Counted from the stretch's first letter, positions 32,975-42,876 are shown. The stretch is 64,000 nt of DNA from Bacillus pinisoli (GCF_023036475.1 NZ_JAJQKI010000003.1:1-64000); one strand, 5' to 3'. The notes: generated from the sequence alone by a model not told the origin. Program-made: numbers and translations.

Positions 32975-33080
32975 GTGCATATAGTTTGGTTTTCGTGCAG
33001 AAATTTTAATTTTCGTGCAAAAAAGTACAAATACGTGCAGAAAATGAAGTTTCTGTGCAAAAATAGACGAAGTTTGTGCA
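32975..33080. repeat. Six-unit array of GTGCA boxes at 20-21 bp
   Basis: GTGCA begins at 32975, 32995, 33015, 33035, 33055 and 33076, so steps are 20, 20, 20, 20 and 21 bp. Four of six are preceded by TTTC, TTCT or GTTT and most are followed by AGAA or AAAA; the rest of each unit varies. In the complementary sense the unit TTGCACAGAA is the same as in the 16995 array. It sits between the lepA terminator and hemW. Confidence 0.8.
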
Positions 33081-33108
33081 GAACCCAACTTTTTCTTATA
33101 TATGAAAT

Positions 33109-33136
33109 AAAATACCGCAGATATCTGCGGTATTTT
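33109..33136 (-). terminator. Terminator after lepA
   Basis: This is a perfect 28 bp palindrome (14 bp arms, AAAATACCGCAGAT). On the minus strand the arm ends in TTTT. It lies six bases past the lepA stop. Confidence 0.75.
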
Positions 33137-33141
33137 CATTT

Positions 33142-34983
33142 TTATTTACTAGAGTTAGAATCATCCATCCGAAGGACAGCCATAAATGCTTCTTGAGGAA
33201 CTTCAACAGAACCAACTGACTTCATTCGCTTCTTTCCTTCTTTTTGCTTTTCTAATAGCTTACGTTTACGAGAAATATCTCCACCGTAACATTTTGCTAA
33301 TACGTTTTTACGCATTGCCTTAATAGTTGATCTCGCAACAATTTTTTGTCCGATTGCTGCTTGAATTGGTACCTCAAACTGTTGTCTTGGAATCAATTCT
33401 TTTAATTTCTCTACAATAACCTTACCGCGTGCATAGGCAGAATCGCGGTGAACGATAAAGGATAGAGCATCAACATTTTCAGCATTAAGAAGAATGTCCA
33501 TTTTCACCAGTTTGGATTCCTTATAACCAATCAATTCATAATCAAACGACGCATAGCCTTTTGTATTTGATTTTAATTGATCAAAGAAATCATACACAAT
33601 TTCAGCTAATGGAATTTCATAGACGATGCTTACTCGATTTTCATCTAAGTATTGCATATCAATAAAGTTTCCACGCTTTCCTTGACAAAGTTCCATTACC
33701 GCACCAACATAGTCATTAGGCACCATCATGGTTGCTTTTACATAAGGCTCTTCCACACGGTTAATCTTTTGTGGATCTGGCATATTTGCTGGATTATCAA
33801 CACGAAGCTCATCTCCATCAGTCAAGAACACATGATAGATAACGCTCGGAGCTGTCGTAATTAAGTCAATTTTAAACTCTCTTTCAATTCGCTCTTGGAT
33901 AATTTCCATGTGTAGTAATCCTAAGAACCCACAACGGAACCCAAATCCTAGTGCTTGAGAGGTCTCTGGTTCAAATTGTAGAGCAGCATCATTTAACTCA
34001 AGCTTCTCTAATGCTTCACGAAGGTCATTAAATTTAGCTGAGTCAATTGGATATAGACCACAGAATACCATCGGGTTTAAACGACGGTAACCAGGTAATG
34101 CTTCTGTTGCGCCATTTTTTGAGCTAGTAATGGTGTCACCCACACGTGTATCACCAACATTTTTAATAGCAGCTGTAAGGAAACCTACATCTCCAACTGT
34201 TAATTCATCCTTCATTACTGCCTTAGGAGTAAATACCCCAATTTCATTCACTTCAAATTCTTTACCAGTTGCCATCATTTTTATCTTGTCACCAACTTTA
34301 ACTCTTCCCTCTACCACACGAATGTAAGCTACTACACCACGATATGGGTCGTATAAGGAGTCAAAGATTAATGCTTTTAATGGACCATCTGGGTCACCTT
34401 GCGGGGCAGGAACTTTTTCAACAATCTGTTCTAGAATATCTTCAATTCCAATTCCGGCTTTCGCAGAACAAAGAACAGCCTCAGATGCATCAAGTCCAAT
34501 AACATCTTCTACTTCCTGTCGAACTCTTTCAGGCTCTGCACTTGGCAAATCAATTTTATTAATAACCGGAACAATCTCCAGATCATTATCAAGAGCTAGA
34601 TATACGTTTGCTAATGTTTGTGCTTCTATACCTTGAGCTGCGTCTACAACTAAAACTGCTCCTTCACACGCCGCTAAGCTACGAGAAACTTCATAAGTGA
34701 AATCAACGTGCCCCGGAGTATCAATAAGATGGAAAGTATAAATCTCGCCATCTTTCGCTTTGTATTGTAATTGTACAGCATTTAATTTAATGGTGATTCC
34801 ACGCTCACGCTCTAAGTCCATTGAATCTAACAATTGGTCCTTCATTTCACGAGCTGTTAATGCACTCGTTTTCTCTAAAATACGGTCGGCCAATGTTGAT
34901 TTCCCATGGTCAATGTGAGCAATGATGGAGAAATTCCTTATTCTAGATTGTCTATTACGTCGTTCTTCACTACTCATCGTCAT
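33142..34983 (-). CDS. lepA: Elongation factor 4 (LepA)
   Basis: This 613-residue translational GTPase acts in translation initiation and elongation under stress. The GTPase domain carries AHIDHGKST (G1), DTPGHVDF (G3) and NKIDLP (G4); EF-G-like domains II, III and V and the unique C-terminal domain follow ([13 protein letters not shown] near the end). The frame is open 11 codons upstream, but GGAGTG six bases before MTMSSEE sets the start. Confidence 0.96.
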   Translation of the reverse strand: MTMSSEERRNRQSRIRNFSIIAHIDHGKSTLADRILEKTSALTAREMKDQLLDSMDLERERGITIKLNAVQLQYKAKDGEIYTFHLIDTPGHVDFTYEVSRSLAACEGAVLVVDAAQGIEAQTLANVYLALDNDLEIVPVINKIDLPSAEPERVRQEVEDVIGLDASEAVLCSAKAGIGIEDILEQIVEKVPAPQGDPDGPLKALIFDSLYDPYRGVVAYIRVVEGRVKVGDKIKMMATGKEFEVNEIGVFTPKAVMKDELTVGDVGFLTAAIKNVGDTRVGDTITSSKNGATEALPGYRRLNPMVFCGLYPIDSAKFNDLREALEKLELNDAALQFEPETSQALGFGFRCGFLGLLHMEIIQERIEREFKIDLITTAPSVIYHVFLTDGDELRVDNPANMPDPQKINRVEEPYVKATMMVPNDYVGAVMELCQGKRGNFIDMQYLDENRVSIVYEIPLAEIVYDFFDQLKSNTKGYASFDYELIGYKESKLVKMDILLNAENVDALSFIVHRDSAYARGKVIVEKLKELIPRQQFEVPIQAAIGQKIVARSTIKAMRKNVLAKCYGGDISRKRKLLEKQKEGKKRMKSVGSVEVPQEAFMAVLRMDDSNSSK

Positions 34984-35193
34984 ATTTATCACTCCTACAT
35001 TCCTACCAACATCCATTAGATTTGATTATAGCAATACGTAAAAAAAGATTCAATGAAAATTAGGATGGGCCTATCCAATTACAATGTCGCTTGCTTTAAT
35101 CATGAATGAATAGAACTAAAGATTGGCATAGAGCCTCAATTAATTAAGTGAAGATAATTGTGCCTGACTACTACAACAAGATTCCCTACTATG

Positions 35194-35220
35194 AAAAAGA
35201 ACCTGTGATCCTCACAGGTT
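35194..35220 (-). terminator. Terminator of gpr-spoIIP-yqxA
   Basis: A perfect 9 bp stem (AACCTGTGA and its complement) with a 3-base loop is followed on the minus strand by CTTTTTC. It lies 81 bases past the yqxA stop. Confidence 0.75.
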
Positions 35221-35300
35221 AGAAATACAATACTTTTTTATTGGCTTTTTTCTTGTATGTACCCTATACTTCATAAGCCAGCCCAGCCATTCTAAAGGCT

Positions 35301-35624
35301 TTATATGAAACTCATTAGTTTCTGGAATAGAGCAGTTATCCCTTCGGCCAATTTATGTCCCATGGAAGAGAAAACATTAAATGCTTCCATTTTCTCTAAT
35401 CTCTCTTGTTTTTCACGTATATCATGACTTGTAATATGCTCACCAAGTAAAGCTGCCTCCAACTCGCCTGATTCACCTGCTGCTAAGTTAAAGGCACCTC
35501 TAAATTGTGGATCATCATATCCCTTCATTTCCCTGATTCCTTCATTTGCCTGCTGCATACCTAAAAGAACTCCGAAGAAAAGAAAGGTGAATAACAAAAA
35601 GAATTTAAATGAAAACTTGACCAT
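35301..35624 (-). CDS. yqxA: YqxA family protein (DUF3679)
   Basis: This 107-residue protein of unknown function has a single N-terminal hydrophobic segment (about residues 5-24) that could be a signal or anchor, and a polar, Glu-rich remainder with the helix TSHDIREKQERLEKMEAF. It follows spoIIP by 11 bp, the order seen in B. subtilis (gpr-spoIIP-yqxA-lepA), so it is likely made with it during sporulation. Confidence 0.82.
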   Translation of the reverse strand: MVKFSFKFFLLFTFLFFGVLLGMQQANEGIREMKGYDDPQFRGAFNLAAGESGELEAALLGEHITSHDIREKQERLEKMEAFNVFSSMGHKLAEGITALFQKLMSFI

Positions 35625-35635
35625 GCTCTCACACC

Positions 35636-36838
35636 TTATTGTTCTGTTGTATCTGTTTCTGCTTCGGCGTTTACTTTTTCCGCCTGCCAGTAATATTCAC
35701 TAAACACATCCGCCATAGCTTCTGCTGCATTATTAAGCTCTTCCATCGTATTATCAACCCCACCAAATTCAATGATTAGAGCATTTTGAGATAAATCTTG
35801 ATTGTATTTACCATTTGTACCTGGTCCCTTACTAACTCTTACCCCTCTACTTAATCCTGGGTACTTACTTTCTACTAACTTATGAAGATCAGAAGCAACT
35901 TTTGAGTTTTGTTCATATTTAGCATGCTCCCCACCTACAACAAAGAACAATCTTGCATAATTTTGTCCATTAATTGAGACGGTCGTTTTGTCCTTTCGAA
36001 ACGAATCACGATGAAGGTCAAAAATGAACTGAATATCTCGATTTGCTGCCATCGCACTCTGAACTACCGGTCTTGAAGCATCATATGACTTCCCATATTT
36101 CCAGCCCTTTTCATTTAGAACGTTTGTAAAGTCCGTTTTATCAAGAGATGTTCCAATCCCTCTTTCTTCAAGCTCACTTGCTAACTTTTCACCCACTAGA
36201 GTGATATTAGCTGAAGAGTGAAATGCTTCATTGGGGTTTGTGACGTCCTTTAGAAGAGGTAAATAGGATTCTCTAGTATGTGTATGATAAATAAACACTA
36301 CTTTCTTACCATTCGTTGTAACGGCAGGTGGTACCGGTTTATCTTCATTCTGCTTGTCCACATTTTCAACAGCTTGAACGGCTGCTTCCCTCTCAGCTAG
36401 TAACACTTCCATAGGCGGAGCAGATTCCATAGGAATATCTGTGTAATCAGTTCCATCCCCAGCTACTAAAAGCTCTCCATCAAAGTATTGAAAGCCTGGG
36501 AGTTCTCCTCCTAACAGGCTACGTGGGTCATCTAGGTTAATACTTGTAGCTTTTTGAAAGAGTGTATTTGTAATTTGCGGAGGCTGTTGTCCTTCCGGGA
36601 TCGCTTGAAGAAAATATCTATTTTCATATCCAAGCAAGTAAACAAGTGAGTGCTCTGTAATATTATTAGTTAAAGAGTAAACGGAAGAAGACGAAATTCT
36701 ATATTCTGGTTTTAAGGATGTCAGGATTCCGGTTAAAGTAAACATGGAAAATAAGCAGAATGCAAATCCTAATATTATTTTTGTGATGCTTGTCCGATTT
36801 AGCGAAACCATCATACTGTGACTACGATTAAAGTTCAT
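35636..36838 (-). CDS. spoIIP: Stage II sporulation protein P
   Basis: SpoIIP is the amidase/endopeptidase of the DMP complex that degrades septal peptidoglycan at engulfment. The protein has 400 residues: one N-terminal membrane anchor (about 17-40), an N-terminal linker, and the SpoIIP amidase domain with FIYHTHTRESYLP and FIFDLHRDS, which hold zinc ligands, and a Glu in IIEFGGVDNT. AAGGAG precedes the ATG. It follows gpr by 75 bp. Confidence 0.95.
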   Translation of the reverse strand: MNFNRSHSMMVSLNRTSITKIILGFAFCLFSMFTLTGILTSLKPEYRISSSSVYSLTNNITEHSLVYLLGYENRYFLQAIPEGQQPPQITNTLFQKATSINLDDPRSLLGGELPGFQYFDGELLVAGDGTDYTDIPMESAPPMEVLLAEREAAVQAVENVDKQNEDKPVPPAVTTNGKKVVFIYHTHTRESYLPLLKDVTNPNEAFHSSANITLVGEKLASELEERGIGTSLDKTDFTNVLNEKGWKYGKSYDASRPVVQSAMAANRDIQFIFDLHRDSFRKDKTTVSINGQNYARLFFVVGGEHAKYEQNSKVASDLHKLVESKYPGLSRGVRVSKGPGTNGKYNQDLSQNALIIEFGGVDNTMEELNNAAEAMADVFSEYYWQAEKVNAEAETDTTEQ

Positions 36839-36913
36839 GCTTCCACTCCTTACAGCTTGTCTACTTAAACATTATGAACAAGCTATAAGAAATAGAACCA
36901 TAAATTTTCACTA

Positions 36914-38029
36914 TTAGTGTGTGTAAGCACCATAATTATCTTGATCAACTTCATGGTGAAGAGCTGCGTTCAATCCACCCGCAATGACATTAGCCATATC
37001 CTCAATAAAGGTATCGACTTCCTTTGGAGTCACCATTAAGTTGTGACCGATTGGTGATAAAACTTCATAGATTAATCTTCTCTTCTCATCCTCTGGAAGT
37101 GTGCCAACTAATCCTAAAAAGGTAGAACGATCCTTTTCTTCAGGAAGGTCCTCTTCTGTTAGAATTCTTTTCTCTCCGAATGTCATCGAGGCAGGTGCGA
37201 GTGCACGGGATGGACGACTGCCTTCTCTCATCTCTTTACCAAAATGCTTAAGGATAAAATCAATGGTATCACTAGTTATAGAGACTGCATCCACTACTGT
37301 CGGGATACCGATTGCAATAACGGGAATACCTAACGTCTCTATACTTAATTCCTTTCGTTTGTTTCCTACCCCTGAACCAGGATGAATACCAGTATCGGAA
37401 ATTTGGATTGTAGAGTTTACACGTTGAATAGACCTTGCTGCTAACGCATCAATAGCGACCACAAAATCCGGCTTTGTTTTCTCTATTACACCGTGGATAA
37501 TATCACTCGTTTCAATTCCTGTAATTCCCATTACCCCCGGCGAAATAGCACTAACCGAACGGAAACCATCTGCTACATTTTCCGGTTGCAAATCAAATAA
37601 GTGCTTTGTAATTAAGAGGTTCTCAATGGTCATTGGACCAAGTGCATCAGGAGTAACATTCCAGTTTCCTAACCCTACCACTAAACAGCTAGCATCCTCT
37701 TTAATTCCTAGCTCAGTTATAAAGTTTGCAAATTCTTTAGCGAATACCTCTTCTACCACTTGCTGAAGCTCCGTATCATGCTGTCTTATTCCTTGTGTTT
37801 CAAGCGTTAAGTATCTACCTTTTTTCTTATTAATCAGTTCTGCTCCTTGGTCGGTAATTTCAACATATGAAACTTTAACCCCACGGACATCTCTTTCTTT
37901 TACAATAACTCCTTCAATTTCAGCTGTTTCTTTTTTGGCCTTCTGATTTTGTTCAACAATCATTTCCCTTGCTTCAAGGGCCAAGTCCGTTCTCACTGAA
38001 TATTGACTCAAATCTAGCTTATCACTCAT
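36914..38029 (-). CDS. gpr: Germination protease GPR
   Basis: This 371-residue protease degrades small acid-soluble spore proteins at germination. It is made as a zymogen; the propeptide is about the first 15 residues ([17 protein letters not shown] region). Characteristic stretches include [16 protein letters not shown] and DALAARS. AAAGGGGG precedes the ATG, and a possible forespore promoter lies 40-60 bases upstream. Confidence 0.95.
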   Translation of the reverse strand: MSDKLDLSQYSVRTDLALEAREMIVEQNQKAKKETAEIEGVIVKERDVRGVKVSYVEITDQGAELINKKKGRYLTLETQGIRQHDTELQQVVEEVFAKEFANFITELGIKEDASCLVVGLGNWNVTPDALGPMTIENLLITKHLFDLQPENVADGFRSVSAISPGVMGITGIETSDIIHGVIEKTKPDFVVAIDALAARSIQRVNSTIQISDTGIHPGSGVGNKRKELSIETLGIPVIAIGIPTVVDAVSITSDTIDFILKHFGKEMREGSRPSRALAPASMTFGEKRILTEEDLPEEKDRSTFLGLVGTLPEDEKRRLIYEVLSPIGHNLMVTPKEVDTFIEDMANVIAGGLNAALHHEVDQDNYGAYTH

Positions 38030-38062
38030 GATGAAGATCCCCCTTTTATGTACGATATTGCT

Positions 38063-38093
38063 TAGTTTTACCAGTTAAATAGAGTTTCATTCA
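38063..38093 (-). promoter_or_regulatory. Possible forespore (sigma-G/F) promoter of gpr
   Basis: On the minus strand, TGAATG is followed after 18 bp by AAAACTA, close to the forespore pattern TGAATA / CATACTA. B. subtilis gpr is transcribed by sigma-F and sigma-G. The -10 match is 5 of 7. Confidence 0.45.
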
Positions 38094-38164
38094 TTAGGGA
38101 CGACTGATTGTCCTCTCTCTCCAAATAAAACAAGCATCATTTTAGGGTTTTCACTAAACATCTA

Positions 38165-38193
38165 TTGCAATTATGAGCATGGTTTGATAGAAT
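38165..38193 (+). promoter_or_regulatory. Sigma-A promoter of rpsT
   Basis: TTGCAA and TAGAAT are separated by 17 bp. The leader to the rpsT ATG would be about 145 bases. Confidence 0.65.
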
Positions 38194-38249
38194 ATTTTTT
38201 GTTCTGACTTCGGAATTTTTTTATTCAGTCTGACCAAAATGTAAGCAAT

Positions 38250-38279
38250 ATTAGTCTTGAAGCTTGAAACAAGACTAAT
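38250..38279 (+). promoter_or_regulatory. Hairpin in the rpsT leader
   Basis: A perfect 10 bp stem (ATTAGTCTTG and its complement) with a 10-base loop lies midway between the rpsT promoter and its ribosome site. No T run follows, so it is more likely a leader structure than a terminator. Autoregulation by S20 is possible but unproven. Confidence 0.5.
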
Positions 38280-38344
38280 GATGTAATATGAAATCAAGCA
38301 TAACAAAGATTTCTGATTGTAACTTTTTAGGGAGGTGAAAGTAA

Positions 38345-38611
38345 ATGCCTAACATTAAATCTGCTATTAAGCGCGTAAAAACAAGCAACGAGCGTCGTGC
38401 ACAAAACAACTCTACTAAATCTGCAATGCGTACAGCTGTTAAGAACGTAGAAGCACTTGTAACAAACAACGACCTTGATGCTGCAAAGAATGCTCTTGTA
38501 GAAGCTAGCAAGAAGCTTGATAAAGCTGCTCGTACTGGTTTAATCCACAAAAATGCTGCAGCTCGTCAAAAATCACGTTTAACTAAGAAAGTTAACGGAG
38601 CTAACGCTTAA
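38345..38611 (+). CDS. rpsT: 30S ribosomal protein S20
   Basis: This 88-residue basic, helical ribosomal protein has the typical start [20 protein letters not shown] and end [32 protein letters not shown] lies before the ATG. It is divergent from gpr, as in B. subtilis, and has its own promoter, leader hairpin and terminator. Confidence 0.96.
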   Translation: MPNIKSAIKRVKTSNERRAQNNSTKSAMRTAVKNVEALVTNNDLDAAKNALVEASKKLDKAARTGLIHKNAAARQKSRLTKKVNGANA

Positions 38612-38621
38612 TCTACTTATA

Positions 38622-38666
38622 AAGAAACTTGGCGAATACTTAGGTATCGTCAAGTTTCTTTTTTTA
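38622..38666 (+). terminator. Terminator of rpsT
   Basis: Arms AGAAACTTG and CAAGTTTCT, with an extra inner CGATACC-like pairing, are followed by seven T. It is 11 bases past the rpsT stop. Confidence 0.85.
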
Positions 38667-38667
38667 T

Positions 38668-38981
38668 GCTCTTATAAATTTCTTTGCTTTTTAGGCTGAT
38701 TCTTATAATAACCGTCCCTTTTTAATATTTTGGCTCTGTTAAAGAACAATATTGATATTTTGCAGCGTTGATTGTAGTGGAGGGATGCGAGACTCCTGCG
38801 GGAGGAGCGCGGTAAGGGAGACCCCACAGGCGTGAAGCGCCGAGGAGTGGGATTTTTCACGATAGTGAAAATATCCTTCATTTCCCGCCCGCGGAAAGCG
38901 AGCGTCCCGTAACGAAAATCAACAACCAAGTCTAACAGAGACAATATTTTAAAACCGAAGTGATAATCATTAGAAAAGAGC
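38668..38981 (+). repeat. MITE-like repeat, short form, copy G, interrupted
   Basis: The flanks match the short repeat: GCTCTTATAAATTTC and TTATAATAACCGTCCC on the left, and AACCGAAGTGATAATC with TTAGAAAAGAGC on the right. A 211 bp GC-rich element plus an 8 bp duplication splits it. Removing these gives about 95 bp, close to the 98 bp of copy F. Confidence 0.75.
38732..38942 (-). mobile_element. GC-rich non-coding element with 8 bp target duplication
   Basis: This 211 bp element begins GGCTCTGTTAAAG and ends GTCTAACAGAGAC, imperfect inverted ends. The 8-base AATATTTT flanks it on both sides (38724-38731 and 38943-38950). The core holds the stretches CTCCTGCGGGAGGAGCG, GGGAGACCCCACAGGCG, GCCGAGGAG and CCGCCCGCGGAAAGCGAG. 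The ends and 8 bp duplication recall IS6-family elements, but no transposase is present. Confidence 0.75.
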
Positions 38982-39011
38982 ATTCCCTCTATCATTTACT
39001 TTTTACACAGT

Positions 39012-39046
39012 AAAACGAAGCACCTAATAAACAGGTGCTTCGTTTA
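39012..39046 (-). terminator. Terminator of holA
   Basis: A 13 bp stem (AAACGAAGCACCT and its complement) with a 7-base loop ends in TTTT on the minus strand, just past the holA stop. Confidence 0.85.
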
Positions 39047-39048
39047 AA

Positions 39049-40068
39049 TTATCGTCGGTATTGTTTTAAAATAAACAGTTCAATCGCTAACTTCTTATCG
39101 ATTTGACCGCTTTTAATTCTATAATCCATTTCAGCTAACTCATTTAATGATGTGGTTAAATACTCATTGGAGAATTGAGTTGCTTTTTGTGCTGCAAGCT
39201 TAACACGATATGGATGAATTTTTAGGTGAGTAGCAATTTGTTGTTGGCCATAACCACGCTTAGATAAATCCTTCACCTGATATAGTAACCGAAATTGTGA
39301 GGATAATAAGGAGAGAATTTTAATCGGTTCTTCGTTAAGTTTGAGTAAATCATGATAAATTTCCATTGCTTTTGGTACTTTATTTGATAATACGCAATCA
39401 ATTAATTCAAAGATATTATCCTCAATCGTACGTGACGATAAGAGTTGGACAACTTCTGAAGTTATATTCCCATTCTTTCCTACATACATAGCCATTTTAT
39501 GTAGCTCTTGCACGAGCAATGTAACGGTTCCCCGCACATATTGAATCAAGATTCCAACTGCCTCTTCCTCAATAGTTACCTCTAATTGCTTAACTTCGGA
39601 ATGAATCCAAGAAATCAAAGACTTCTCATCATTCATGGTTGCCTCAAAGACTTCGGCTTCTTTTTTTAGTAGCTTAGTCACTTTTTTCCTTTCATCTAAT
39701 TTTTCTGCATCTACCATAAATATGAGAATAGCATTAGGTGAAGGCGAAGTGATATATTCTTCTAGCAATTGAAGATTATGATCTATCTTAGATTTTTCTT
39801 TAGCACCTGTTAAAAAGACGGCATTCTTACAAATGACAACCCGCTTATCTCCAAAGAAAGGAAGAGTCTGTGCATCTTCAAGGGCCGCGTCAACTGGCAC
39901 TTCTTCTAAGTCATACACGGATAAATTAAAATCACGTTCCTCATCATTTAAAACATTGCTTACTAGCAATTGGATCGTTTCATCAATAAAGTATGTTTCT
40001 TTACCATACAGAAGGTATAGTGAAGAAAATTTTTGGGCTTTTATTTTCTTATGTAGATCTATATTCAT
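39049..40068 (-). CDS. holA: DNA polymerase III delta subunit
   Basis: This 339-residue clamp-loader subunit (YqeN) opens the beta clamp. The fold is read from LYLLYGKETYFIDETIQ at the N-terminus, the RVVICKNAVFL strand, and the helical C-terminal collar (KILSLLSSQFRLLYQVKDL). The frame extends eight codons to a TTG, but an AGGGAGAG site lies after it, so the ATG of MNIDLHKK is used; spacing (about 13) is long. It is divergent from yqzM. Confidence 0.92.
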   Translation of the reverse strand: MNIDLHKKIKAQKFSSLYLLYGKETYFIDETIQLLVSNVLNDEERDFNLSVYDLEEVPVDAALEDAQTLPFFGDKRVVICKNAVFLTGAKEKSKIDHNLQLLEEYITSPSPNAILIFMVDAEKLDERKKVTKLLKKEAEVFEATMNDEKSLISWIHSEVKQLEVTIEEEAVGILIQYVRGTVTLLVQELHKMAMYVGKNGNITSEVVQLLSSRTIEDNIFELIDCVLSNKVPKAMEIYHDLLKLNEEPIKILSLLSSQFRLLYQVKDLSKRGYGQQQIATHLKIHPYRVKLAAQKATQFSNEYLTTSLNELAEMDYRIKSGQIDKKLAIELFILKQYRR

Positions 40069-40353
40069 ACAATTATGTACTCTCCCTTTCAACTACTACA
40101 TACATCCTAAAAGGAAAAGTGTTTTTTTGCAAGCAAGGGAGTTGCAACAAATACAACCCCCTTATTTATGTTAACGCACTGAGAAAGCCCCGGGTGTCAG
40201 TCTCAGTTACGATTTTTCATGGTGTATTATTTAGAATGTCCACATGAATCGCATGTATTTGTGTTAACTCTTGTCAGTATAGGAAAAAGACGTTGAAGTG
40301 TAGATTTTTTTCTACTTATAGCTTATACTAAGTACGAATGAGGAGGGATTACA

Positions 40354-40488
40354 GTGAATCAATTTGAAAAGAGTGTTCAAAGTAAACGTAATGACGCTGT
40401 AGATTCTGGAGTCGGCTTTGTCGTATCTTTTGGTTTCTTCGCTACATTATTTATCATTGCAACGGTTATTAAGTTAGTCGCTGCCTAA
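40354..40488 (+). CDS. yqzM: Small membrane protein YqzM
   Basis: This 44-residue protein starts at a GTG behind AGGAGGGATTACA and reads MNQFEKSVQSKRNDAVDSGV before one hydrophobic helix (about residues 19-43). It matches the YqzM family found between holA and comEC in Bacillus. The function is unknown. A terminator follows at once, so it is a single-gene unit. Confidence 0.85.
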   Translation: MNQFEKSVQSKRNDAVDSGVGFVVSFGFFATLFIIATVIKLVAA

Positions 40489-40489
40489 T

Positions 40490-40519
40490 GGGACTGTATA
40501 CATACAGTCTCTTTTTTAT
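40490..40519 (+). terminator. Terminator of yqzM
   Basis: A stem GACTGTAT with its complement, closed by a short loop, is followed by six T. Confidence 0.85.
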
Positions 40520-40578
40520 TGACTGTTTCAGGTCCGTCCCACTACAATCATTGACCTTAACAATCACCTAACGCTATT

Positions 40579-42876
40579 TTATGGAAGTTTTGTACGAAAG
40601 GTTCCACCATTTTCAGAAGAAAAAATAAATTGTATGGCTCCTTGTTGATCGGTTCTAAACTGAACGATATCCAGTTCGCTAAGTCTTTCAATAACACTTG
40701 GATGAGGATGCCCGAACCTGTTCTTATTACCAGCTGATATTATGGCTATTTCCGGTTTTGTAACAGCGAGAAATTCACTATTTGTAGACGTCTGACTTCC
40801 ATGATGAGCAACCTTTAGAATATCAACATCTAGCTTGGGATATCTCTTTATTAAATCTTCTTCTGCTTCCTTTTCAATATCACCTGTAAATAACCAAGTT
40901 TTATTCCCTAGAATTGCAGCTAGCACGATAGATGCATTATTTTCCTGCTCATGTATTTTAAATGGTGCCAGCACCTGAAATCTACTGTCAGAAATTCCCC
41001 AGCTATCCCCAGCCTTGACCCTTTTCACTACTATCTTTCTTTTCTTTGCCTCTTTAAAGATTTCTACTTCTAACTCGGTGAGAGTATGGTAACTCCCAAT
41101 TAATAGTTCTTCCATACGTAAGGATTCCATTAAAATGAGGGTTTCTCCTATATGATCTTGATCAGGGTGGGTAAGAATAAGCTTTGAAATTTTTCTGATT
41201 CCTCTAGATTTAAGGTAAGGAATAATGGTGTCTTTCCCTATTGAATAGGGATGAGACTTTTCTTGCCATTTCTCTAAACCATAGGTAACAGTACCCCCGG
41301 TATCAATTAAATAAACCTCTCTTCTAAACGGAAGTTCAATTAAGATAGAGTCACCTTGTCCAACATCCATCATTGTTACTTCCCCTTTGCTATCAACGAA
41401 AGGAATAAAGTAGTGAAAAATTAGGACAAGTAATATTGGTATAAAAGAAGACCATTTCAAGGTCTTTTCCAATAAAATAAAAGTGATGCAAACGGCAAGT
41501 ATGTACAAAGCTAACAGCCAACTAGTAGGTTTCCCGAGTACTATTATGTGCCAATCATTTGATGATAGTAGCAGAGCAAACTTATTTAAATATAATAAAA
41601 ATTGATTCGCATATTCAATAAAGGGACTCAAAACGATATCCCATTGCAAGAAAAAATACAATAACACACATAACGGTAAAAGAATAAATGTGATAATGGG
41701 TACGTACAGAAGGTTTAGCGGGATACTCAATAAGGAGAATTGGTAAAAATGGTAGAGCACTAAGGGGGTAGAGCTTATTTGAGCAATTGTACTTACGAGA
41801 AGTAGCTGGTAAACTGGTTGAGTCACCTTCGCAATAATGGTTTGACTTGATAAGATTAATGCTAAACTTACTACAAATGAAAGTTGAAACCCCACATCGA
41901 ATACATAATAAGGATTAACCATCACCATAATCAAGAAGGCAATACTTATTAAATCTAAAGTAGTGAACGGTATAAACCGAAATCGTGCCTTTATTAGCAC
42001 TAACAAGGTCATAATCCCAGCTCGAACCACTGAAGGAGCAGCACCCGCTAAGATTGTGTATATAGGGATCAGTAGCATGATGATTGAAATGGATCTTTCC
42101 TTTACCACTCCTATTCGAATTAATAGTAAATAAACCGTTCCACTAATTAAACCGACATGCATGCCAGAAATCGCTAATAGATGGATAAGGCCAAGCTCTT
42201 GATAAGCGATTAATAGTTGCTCATCAATATTGGCTCTCCCTCCAAAAACAAGAGCTTGAACAAACCCGTTCAATGGAGTTGGAAGTGATGATTCAATATC
42301 TAGTAATATTCGGTCTCTAGTCTGATAAAGGGAGTCAGTCATTGTTAACTGAGGTGGTTGACACTGTAGAGTAGAAATGGAGGATGGTGCAACAATCCAA
42401 TGAATCTTATTTCGATATAAATATTTTCTAAAGTCAAAACTGTTAAAATTCCTTGATGGCTCGGGTTTCAATAGCTGCCCTTGAAACTTACAGGAGATAC
42501 GGTTTGTTAATTTCAAAAGTAAGAACTTCTCTTCTTGTGATTGAATCTTGTAGGACATATACAGCTTCTCTTTACTTTCTAAAGTAAATTGAGCAGTAAA
42601 ACGATCTCCTTCTATTTTGGGGGTACTCGTTATCTTTCCCCTAAAATAAGTAGTATCCTGCGTTACATATGTGACATTATGACGATCATAATAATAGTAG
42701 TACACAGAAGCGAATAAAAAAATCACTACACATCCCAATGCTAGTTTCCTTCTTTTAAAGATGATGTAACCTATGCTCAATAAAACGAGGAAAAGAAAAG
42801 GCAAGGAATAACCTTGTGAGACAAATGTTATTCCCGCTACACTGTACAGCGATATATAGATCCACTTATTAATCAT
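40579..42876 (-). CDS. comEC: DNA uptake channel ComEC
   Basis: This 765-residue membrane protein forms the channel for transforming single-stranded DNA. N-terminal helices and an OB-like extracellular part come first, then the Competence domain (from about residue 200, with LLAISGMHVGLISG), and a C-terminal metallo-beta-lactamase domain with LTHPDQDHIGE and KVAHHGSQTSTN that would degrade the other strand. All motifs are intact. It is the last gene of comEA-comEB-comEC. Confidence 0.95.
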   Translation of the reverse strand: MINKWIYISLYSVAGITFVSQGYSLPFLFLVLLSIGYIIFKRRKLALGCVVIFLFASVYYYYYDRHNVTYVTQDTTYFRGKITSTPKIEGDRFTAQFTLESKEKLYMSYKIQSQEEKFLLLKLTNRISCKFQGQLLKPEPSRNFNSFDFRKYLYRNKIHWIVAPSSISTLQCQPPQLTMTDSLYQTRDRILLDIESSLPTPLNGFVQALVFGGRANIDEQLLIAYQELGLIHLLAISGMHVGLISGTVYLLLIRIGVVKERSISIIMLLIPIYTILAGAAPSVVRAGIMTLLVLIKARFRFIPFTTLDLISIAFLIMVMVNPYYVFDVGFQLSFVVSLALILSSQTIIAKVTQPVYQLLLVSTIAQISSTPLVLYHFYQFSLLSIPLNLLYVPIITFILLPLCVLLYFFLQWDIVLSPFIEYANQFLLYLNKFALLLSSNDWHIIVLGKPTSWLLALYILAVCITFILLEKTLKWSSFIPILLVLIFHYFIPFVDSKGEVTMMDVGQGDSILIELPFRREVYLIDTGGTVTYGLEKWQEKSHPYSIGKDTIIPYLKSRGIRKISKLILTHPDQDHIGETLILMESLRMEELLIGSYHTLTELEVEIFKEAKKRKIVVKRVKAGDSWGISDSRFQVLAPFKIHEQENNASIVLAAILGNKTWLFTGDIEKEAEEDLIKRYPKLDVDILKVAHHGSQTSTNSEFLAVTKPEIAIISAGNKNRFGHPHPSVIERLSELDIVQFRTDQQGAIQFIFSSENGGTFRTKLP

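Noticed and set aside
32924-33139. Open frame of 71 codons between lepA and hemW
   Set aside because: It is made of the degenerate array and has no ribosome site or coding-like composition.
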